A stretch of 37,620 bases of DNA from Gemmatimonadota bacterium (GTDB taxonomy: Bacteria; Gemmatimonadota; Gemmatimonadetes; Longimicrobiales; Longimicrobiaceae): assembly GCA_031260285.1 (NCBI GenBank), contig JAIRKD010000081.1, positions 1-37,620 of the forward strand. The letters run 5' to 3'. Positions 33,609 through 37,620 of this stretch are shown here, piece after piece. A program made the translations under genes and the position numbers. Numbering within the stretch: the stretch's first letter is position 1; each line of letters opens with the position of its first letter. The notes under the pieces were generated by a model. That model was not told where the DNA came from. It searched no databases and worked only from the letters and a program-made list of their open reading frames with translations.

Positions 33609-34496
33609 GTGACGGAGAAGCGAACGGCGTTTGTCAGCCACGCTGACTGTTCTCTGCATGATACCGGATGGGGGCATCCGGATCATCAGGGACGGCTGGC
33701 GGGGCTGACACGCGCCGTTTATGCTGATATGCTTGATCTCTTCGATCCGCTTCTCGATCTGGAAGGCCGGCACGCGACGGACGGGGAGTTGCAACTCTGG
33801 CACAAGCCGGATTACCTGACCGAGGCGCGGGATCGGGTTGTCGGGGCGTCTGCCGTGGGTCGACCGGTGGAGTTGCAGCCGGGGCTGGTGGTGTCCGGCG
33901 CGAGCTGGGACGCTTCAACCGCCGCGGTGGGAAGTGTTCTGACCGCGATTGACGCCGTGACGGCGGGGGCGGTGGAGAACGCATTCTGCGCTGTCCGTCC
34001 GCCGGCGCGCGACGCGATGCCCGATGCTCCCGGGCGATGGGGGCTGCTGAACCCCGTCGCGGTGGGTGTGCGGTATCTTCTTCGCCACGGAATTGCGGAA
34101 CGGGTTCTGGTGGTGGAGTGGGGTGAGCCCCCTGCCTCTGCCGGAATCGGGGCGGAGGAGAATGTACGGGTTGCCCGTGTTGACTGGTCCGGTAATGTCG
34201 TAACTTCTCCGGAGGAAGCGGTGCGCCGGGCGATCGGACAGGAGCTGCATGGTGAGTTCATCCCCGGGTTTGTGCTTCTCTCCTGCGGGTTTGATCTGCC
34301 CGGAGATGGGTCGGAGCGGGAGGGAGAGATCTCTTCGCTCAGCTTTTACGGAGCAACGGAGGCAGTACGTGCGGTTGCGCTCCAGTATGCTGAAGGAAGG
34401 CTGGTTTCGGTTCTTGAGGGAGGGTACAACTCCCGGCTGGGGCGGTGTGCTGTCCAGCACCTTCGGGCTCTGGCGGGCCTGCCTCCGCATGACTGA
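33609..34496 (+). CDS. histone-deacetylase-fold protein lacking catalytic motifs
   Basis: Full-length arginase/HDAC-like fold of 295 residues with no frameshift. Family landmarks kept are SLHDTGWGHPD near the start, AFCAVRPP, the SCGFD strand (Asp229) and VLEGGYN. The catalytic segments are replaced: the usual GHH after RPP is ARD (133-135), GFCxFNN is WGLLNPV, and the zinc-binding DVHHG is GEPPA (172-176). Two of three zinc ligands and the charge-relay His are therefore absent, so classical deacetylation is unlikely. GTG at 33609 is chosen because AGGAGAGG lies directly before it; an upstream GTG at 33591 lacks this. It begins 30 bases after carB and could be co-transcribed. Function unknown. 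Confidence 0.8.
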   Translation: MTEKRTAFVSHADCSLHDTGWGHPDHQGRLAGLTRAVYADMLDLFDPLLDLEGRHATDGELQLWHKPDYLTEARDRVVGASAVGRPVELQPGLVVSGASWDASTAAVGSVLTAIDAVTAGAVENAFCAVRPPARDAMPDAPGRWGLLNPVAVGVRYLLRHGIAERVLVVEWGEPPASAGIGAEENVRVARVDWSGNVVTSPEEAVRRAIGQELHGEFIPGFVLLSCGFDLPGDGSEREGEISSLSFYGATEAVRAVALQYAEGRLVSVLEGGYNSRLGRCAVQHLRALAGLPPHD

Positions 34497-34537
34497 CCGC
34501 GTCCGTTGGTGGGGTTCCGGAAGCCTGTGGCTATCTG

Positions 34538-34557
34538 CCGGATATACCGGATATAAT
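34538..34557 (+). promoter_or_regulatory. tandem 9-bp repeat ending in a TATAAT box
   Basis: CCGGATATA occurs twice in direct tandem (34538-34546, 34547-34555), and the second copy runs into a perfect TATAAT (34552-34557). No good -35 box is present at 16-18 bases. The TATAAT overlaps the ATG at 34556, which argues for translation from the ATG at 34577. Confidence 0.4.
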
Positions 34558-34576
34558 GGACGCCAACTTTCTGTTC

Positions 34577-35434
34577 ATGTCACAACACTCCTCTGAGTCC
34601 TCCCCCGGAGGTTCTTTTTTCGGGCGGATCGCTCCCCGGGGGGTTCCCTCCGTTCTGGACCTTGTCCGCCTCAGTCCCGAGCCGGTATTCCCTCCCGGTG
34701 GCGAGGCGCTTTACCGTCAGATCGGGCTCTTCACCGAAATGCGGCCGGGGCAGGAAATCCTTGTCGCGGCGTGCGGGCGCGGGCTTACCACGGCTTATCT
34801 CGCGGTGAACCAGGGAGTCCACTGCATCGGCGTGGACCCCGACCCCCAACTGGTTGCGGAGGCTGAGCAGCGCATCCGCGCGATGGGGCTGGATAACCGG
34901 ATCACCTTCGAGACCGCTTCCCTTGACGATCTGCCCTGGCAGGATGGGGTCTTTGATGTCACCGTCGGTGAAATCGCTCTCGGCGCGATGGCGGACCCCG
35001 CCGCGGCCATCCGGGAACTCGCCCGTGTCACCAAACCGCTGGGTCTGGTTGTTCTTGTCCAGCTTGTCTGGAGTGGCAACGTAGATGAAGAGCAACGGGA
35101 GAATCTGCTGGAACACCTCGGGACCCGACCGCTCTTTATCGTTGAGTGGAAACAGTTCCTCCGCGACGCCGGGTGTGTGGACCTCCATGTGGAGGACTGG
35201 TCGGATGCAGCCTCTCCCTTCCGACCCGTGTCCGGCCCCATGTACGATCTCACAAAGCAGCTCTCCCTCCGTCAGAAAGTCGCCGTCTTCCGCCGGGCGC
35301 TGGGTCGCTGGGGCTGGCGCGGAATGCGCGGTGCCCTGATGCGGGAACAGGAGATCCATAACCTCCTCTCCAACCAGCGGGTACTCGGACTTTCGCTCAT
35401 CATCGGCGCGAAGTGGCATCCGGACGGGTTGTAA
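34577..35434 (+). CDS. SAM-dependent methyltransferase (class I)
   Basis: 285 residues from the ATG at 34577; an upstream ATG at 34556 lies in a probable -10 box and is less likely. The Rossmann methyltransferase core starts with LVAACGRGLTTAYLA (a variant of the glycine loop), GVDPDPQLVAEAEQRI (motif II with acidic residue), DLPWQDGVFDVTV and a ARVTKPLGLVVLVQ strand. The protein has about 60 residues before and about 90 after the core. Substrate is not deducible; methyltransf_11-type enzymes act on small molecules or lipids. It lies between the pseudo-HDAC and M24 genes. Confidence 0.8.
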   Translation: MSQHSSESSPGGSFFGRIAPRGVPSVLDLVRLSPEPVFPPGGEALYRQIGLFTEMRPGQEILVAACGRGLTTAYLAVNQGVHCIGVDPDPQLVAEAEQRIRAMGLDNRITFETASLDDLPWQDGVFDVTVGEIALGAMADPAAAIRELARVTKPLGLVVLVQLVWSGNVDEEQRENLLEHLGTRPLFIVEWKQFLRDAGCVDLHVEDWSDAASPFRPVSGPMYDLTKQLSLRQKVAVFRRALGRWGWRGMRGALMREQEIHNLLSNQRVLGLSLIIGAKWHPDGL

Positions 35435-35446
35435 GGCTCTGCGCAC

Positions 35447-35492
35447 TCTGATTCGAACCGTTCCCGTTCGTGCCGTTCTGATTCACACCGTT
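35447..35492 (+). repeat. imperfect direct repeat upstream of the M24 peptidase gene
   Basis: TCTGATTC-NN-ACCGTT occurs at 35447-35462 and again at 35477-35492, a period of 30 bases with only the two middle bases different. Further CCGTT copies lie between. It fills the 73-base gap before the gene and might bind a regulator. Confidence 0.5.
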
Positions 35493-35507
35493 TGACCACG
35501 TCCGGCC

Positions 35508-36716
35508 ATGGGAATCACCGAAGCGAAGGTCCGTTTTGATGGAGAGTCGCTCGCTCAGGCCCAGGCGCTGATTCAGGAGCTGGGGCTGGACGGGTGGCTG
35601 CTCTATGACTTCCATGGAAACAATCCCATCGCCAGCGGAGTTCTCGGTCTGCCGGGGCTTACCCGCCGGTACTTTGTACTGATTCCCGCCCAGGGGCGGC
35701 CCGTCGCACTCACTCACCGGATTGAACAGCAGCCATGGGAAGGCTGGATCGGTGAGACCCGTCGATATCTGGGGTGGCAAAGCCTTCAGCTGGAGCTGAA
35801 GCGGATGCTCTCCGGACTGGGCCGGGTTGCGATGGAGTTTTCTCCCTCTGACGCTGTGCCTTATCTGGACCGGGTTCCCGCGGGGGTGCTGGAGATGGTC
35901 CAGGCGACCGGGGTCAGCGTTGTGTCTTCAGCGGATCTGGCGAGCGCCCTCTATTCCCGCTGGAGTGAAGCCGGTCTGGCCAGCCATCTGCGAGCTGGCG
36001 AAGTTCTTCGGGAAACTGCCTTTGCGGCGTTTGATCATGTGGGTGACCTTCTCCGTTCCGGCCGGCGGGTGAATGAATGGCAGATGCGTGAGTGGGTTGT
36101 TGACCGCCTCACCTCCCGGGGGGTATCCGTCGGGGTGGACTCCATCGTTGCCGTTGATGCAAACGCCGCGAACCCGCACTACGCTCCGGGCGCTGACTCT
36201 CACAGCGAGATCCGTCCCGGGTGTGTACTCCTGATTGATCTCTGGGGGAAGGAATCAGACGCCTCGGTTTTTGCCGACCAGACCTGGATGGCGTACATCG
36301 GAACCAGCGTTCCGGATCGCGTTCAGCATCTCTGGACCACAATCCGCGACGCCCGGGACTCTGCGGTTGAGTTCATCCGCTCCCGTCACGCGACCGGTCA
36401 GGCATTGGCCGGCTTCGAGGTGGACGATGTATGTCGCGGCCTGATTGTGGACCGTGGACTTGGGGATTTTTTCCTTCACCGGACCGGCCATTCCATTGAT
36501 CGGGAACTTCACGGCTCCGGCCCCAACATCGACAACCTGGAGACCCGGGATACACGTCTTCTCATTCCCGGCATCGGATTCTCGATTGAACCCGGTGTCT
36601 ACCTGGAAAGTGACACAGGCCTCCGCACCGAGATTGATGTGTTCATGACCCCGAACGGCCCTGAGATCACCACTCCGGAACCGCAGCATGATCTCTACCT
36701 TGTTCCGGTGGGCTGA
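35508..36716 (+). CDS. M24-family metallopeptidase, Xaa-Pro aminopeptidase type
   Basis: 402 residues. The N-terminal creatinase-like domain (to about 160) is followed by the pita-bread catalytic domain. All five metal ligands can be placed: Asp244 (CVLLIDLWGK), Asp257 (FADQTW), His328 (HRTGHSIDRELHG), Glu361 (FSIEPGVYLE) and Glu375 (GLRTEIDVFM). The spacing between the first two ligands is 13, slightly longer than usual. Substrate specificity (Xaa-Pro peptides or other) is not shown. It is preceded by imperfect direct repeats at 35447-35492. The epimerase gene follows 12 bases after its stop, so the two are probably co-transcribed. Confidence 0.88.
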   Translation: MGITEAKVRFDGESLAQAQALIQELGLDGWLLYDFHGNNPIASGVLGLPGLTRRYFVLIPAQGRPVALTHRIEQQPWEGWIGETRRYLGWQSLQLELKRMLSGLGRVAMEFSPSDAVPYLDRVPAGVLEMVQATGVSVVSSADLASALYSRWSEAGLASHLRAGEVLRETAFAAFDHVGDLLRSGRRVNEWQMREWVVDRLTSRGVSVGVDSIVAVDANAANPHYAPGADSHSEIRPGCVLLIDLWGKESDASVFADQTWMAYIGTSVPDRVQHLWTTIRDARDSAVEFIRSRHATGQALAGFEVDDVCRGLIVDRGLGDFFLHRTGHSIDRELHGSGPNIDNLETRDTRLLIPGIGFSIEPGVYLESDTGLRTEIDVFMTPNGPEITTPEPQHDLYLVPVG

Positions 36717-36728
36717 GGGAGGCGTCTG

Positions 36729-37620
36729 ATGAAGTTCCGCTGGGAGGAGCTGGAGCTGCGCACCCGCCACAGCTTCGCGATCGCGAGGGCGGGTTCGGTG
36801 CCCGTTCGTCGCTCTGTCTGTATCCGGATTACGGATGAAGATGGAGTGGAGGGGTGGGGTGAAGCGCCGGTCACAACTCCCTACTACGGAGAAAACGCGG
36901 ATACCGCGGCGGCTGTTCTTCCTCTGCTGACAGAGGCGGTTGATGCCGCGACGGGGGGGGATCCCTTTGCGCTTGCACGCGCCGAGGCCGCGATGGAGAA
37001 GGTGATCGGGGGGAACCGGGCCACAAAGACGGGTGTCTCCGCCGCGCTGCATGATCTTGTGGCAAAACGGCTCGGGGTGCCGGTCTGGAAGCTCTGGGGG
37101 CTTGACCGGTCGGCTCCGGTTTCTTCCTTCACCATCGCTATCGCAGAACTGGAGGAGATGCGGCTTCGGGTCCGGGAGGCCGCGGCGTATCCGATCCTCA
37201 AGGTCAAGGTCGGTACCTCCCGGGATGAGGAGATTCTCCGCATGATCCGCGACGAGGCACCCGACCGGATCATCCGGGTTGATGCCAATACCGCCTGGAC
37301 GGCGAGGCAGGCGATCGCGGCGCTTCCCCTGATGGAGGAGCTCGGGATCGAACTGATCGAACAGCCCGTTCATCCCGATGACCTGGACGGATTAAGAGCG
37401 GTCACCGCGGTATCCCGGATCCCGATTGTGGCGGATGAGTCCTGCCGGACGGCCTCTGATATCCCCGGGCTTGCCGGTGCGGTGGATGGAGTGAACATCA
37501 AACTCGCGAAGACGGGAGGGCTCCGGGAAGCCCTCCGGCTGGCAGACGCGGCCCGCGCTCACGGGATGAAGGTGATGCTCGGCTGTATGATCGAATCCAC
37601 GCTGGGCATCGCCGCGGCGG
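36729..37620 (+). CDS. dipeptide epimerase, enolase superfamily (incomplete at window end)
   Basis: L-Ala-D/L-Glu epimerase-like enzyme, at least 297 residues, cut by the window edge. The N-terminal capping domain begins MKFRWEELELRTRHSF. The barrel shows the KVKVG catalytic Lys segment, RVDANTAWT with the first metal Asp, IEQPV with the Glu, IVADESCRT with the third ligand Asp, NIKLAKTGGL with the second catalytic Lys, and GCMIESTLG near the edge. These are diagnostic of the muconate-lactonizing subgroup of dipeptide epimerases. Known members epimerise murein-derived L-Ala-D-Glu or other dipeptides. The ribosome site GAGGGAGG lies before the ATG. The neighbour peptidase could supply or use dipeptides; this is inference. 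Confidence 0.88.
   Translation, partial: MKFRWEELELRTRHSFAIARAGSVPVRRSVCIRITDEDGVEGWGEAPVTTPYYGENADTAAAVLPLLTEAVDAATGGDPFALARAEAAMEKVIGGNRATKTGVSAALHDLVAKRLGVPVWKLWGLDRSAPVSSFTIAIAELEEMRLRVREAAAYPILKVKVGTSRDEEILRMIRDEAPDRIIRVDANTAWTARQAIAALPLMEELGIELIEQPVHPDDLDGLRAVTAVSRIPIVADESCRTASDIPGLAGAVDGVNIKLAKTGGLREALRLADAARAHGMKVMLGCMIESTLGIAAA

Overview
The window is a dense, GC-rich stretch of bacterial chromosome made almost entirely of housekeeping genes. Nearly all genes are on the + strand; only a beta-CASP nuclease and a YceI protein are on the minus strand. No phage, integrase, transposase or CRISPR array is visible. A diderm host is suggested by a GmhB-type heptose phosphatase, Lgt, several lipoprotein signals and a YkuD_2 murein L,D-transpeptidase. 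The gene set (MqnC-like radical SAM enzyme, single-chain glycyl-tRNA synthetase, SbsA-like Ig lipoprotein, SprT-like protease) is reminiscent of Gemmatimonadota or a neighbouring phylum. That placement is an inference from gene content, with no search behind it.

Layout. 1-5.0 kb: Ig-like lipoprotein, fabI, gmhB-like (fabI and gmhB overlap by one base), an A-type Fe-S carrier behind a long structured leader, nadA and a glyoxalase-II-like hydrolase. 5.1-9.1 kb: purN, purH and a TPR lipoprotein with its own promoter. 9.3-12.8 kb: der-plsY-gpsA-merR, a tightly overlapping operon for ribosome assembly, phospholipid synthesis and regulation. 12.9-14.5 kb: surE-pcm (overlapping) and tRNA-Arg(CCU). 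14.55-15.47 kb: a visibly AT-richer island holding one secreted surface-adhesin-E-like gene, flanked by two terminators. 15.5-17.3 kb: a YfgM-like TPR membrane protein and lgt. 17.5-20.8 kb: beta-CASP nuclease (-), M28 peptidase lipoprotein (+) and YceI (-). 21.0-24.3 kb: ccdA, a small membrane-anchored protein, an MqnC-like radical SAM enzyme and a SprT-like metalloprotease. 24.4-28.9 kb: glyS, a conserved-looking unknown coupled to nth, and asnS. 29.1-33.6 kb: L,D-transpeptidase and carB. 33.6-37.6 kb: a histone-deacetylase-fold protein that has lost its catalytic motifs, a methyltransferase, an M24 aminopeptidase and a dipeptide epimerase cut by the window end.

Themes. purN, purH and carB serve nucleotide synthesis. 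fabI, plsY, gpsA and lgt serve lipid and lipoprotein synthesis. nadA, nth, the A-type carrier and the MqnC-like protein are Fe-S proteins or Fe-S biogenesis. The L,D-transpeptidase, M24 peptidase and Ala-Glu-type epimerase could share murein-peptide turnover, but they are not one operon.

Most worth a second look: the pseudo-HDAC protein (33609-34496), the divergent MqnC paralogue (22483-23559), the structured leader before the Fe-S carrier (2603-2806), and the AT-rich island beside tRNA-Arg. I did not find a clear-cut new multi-gene system.
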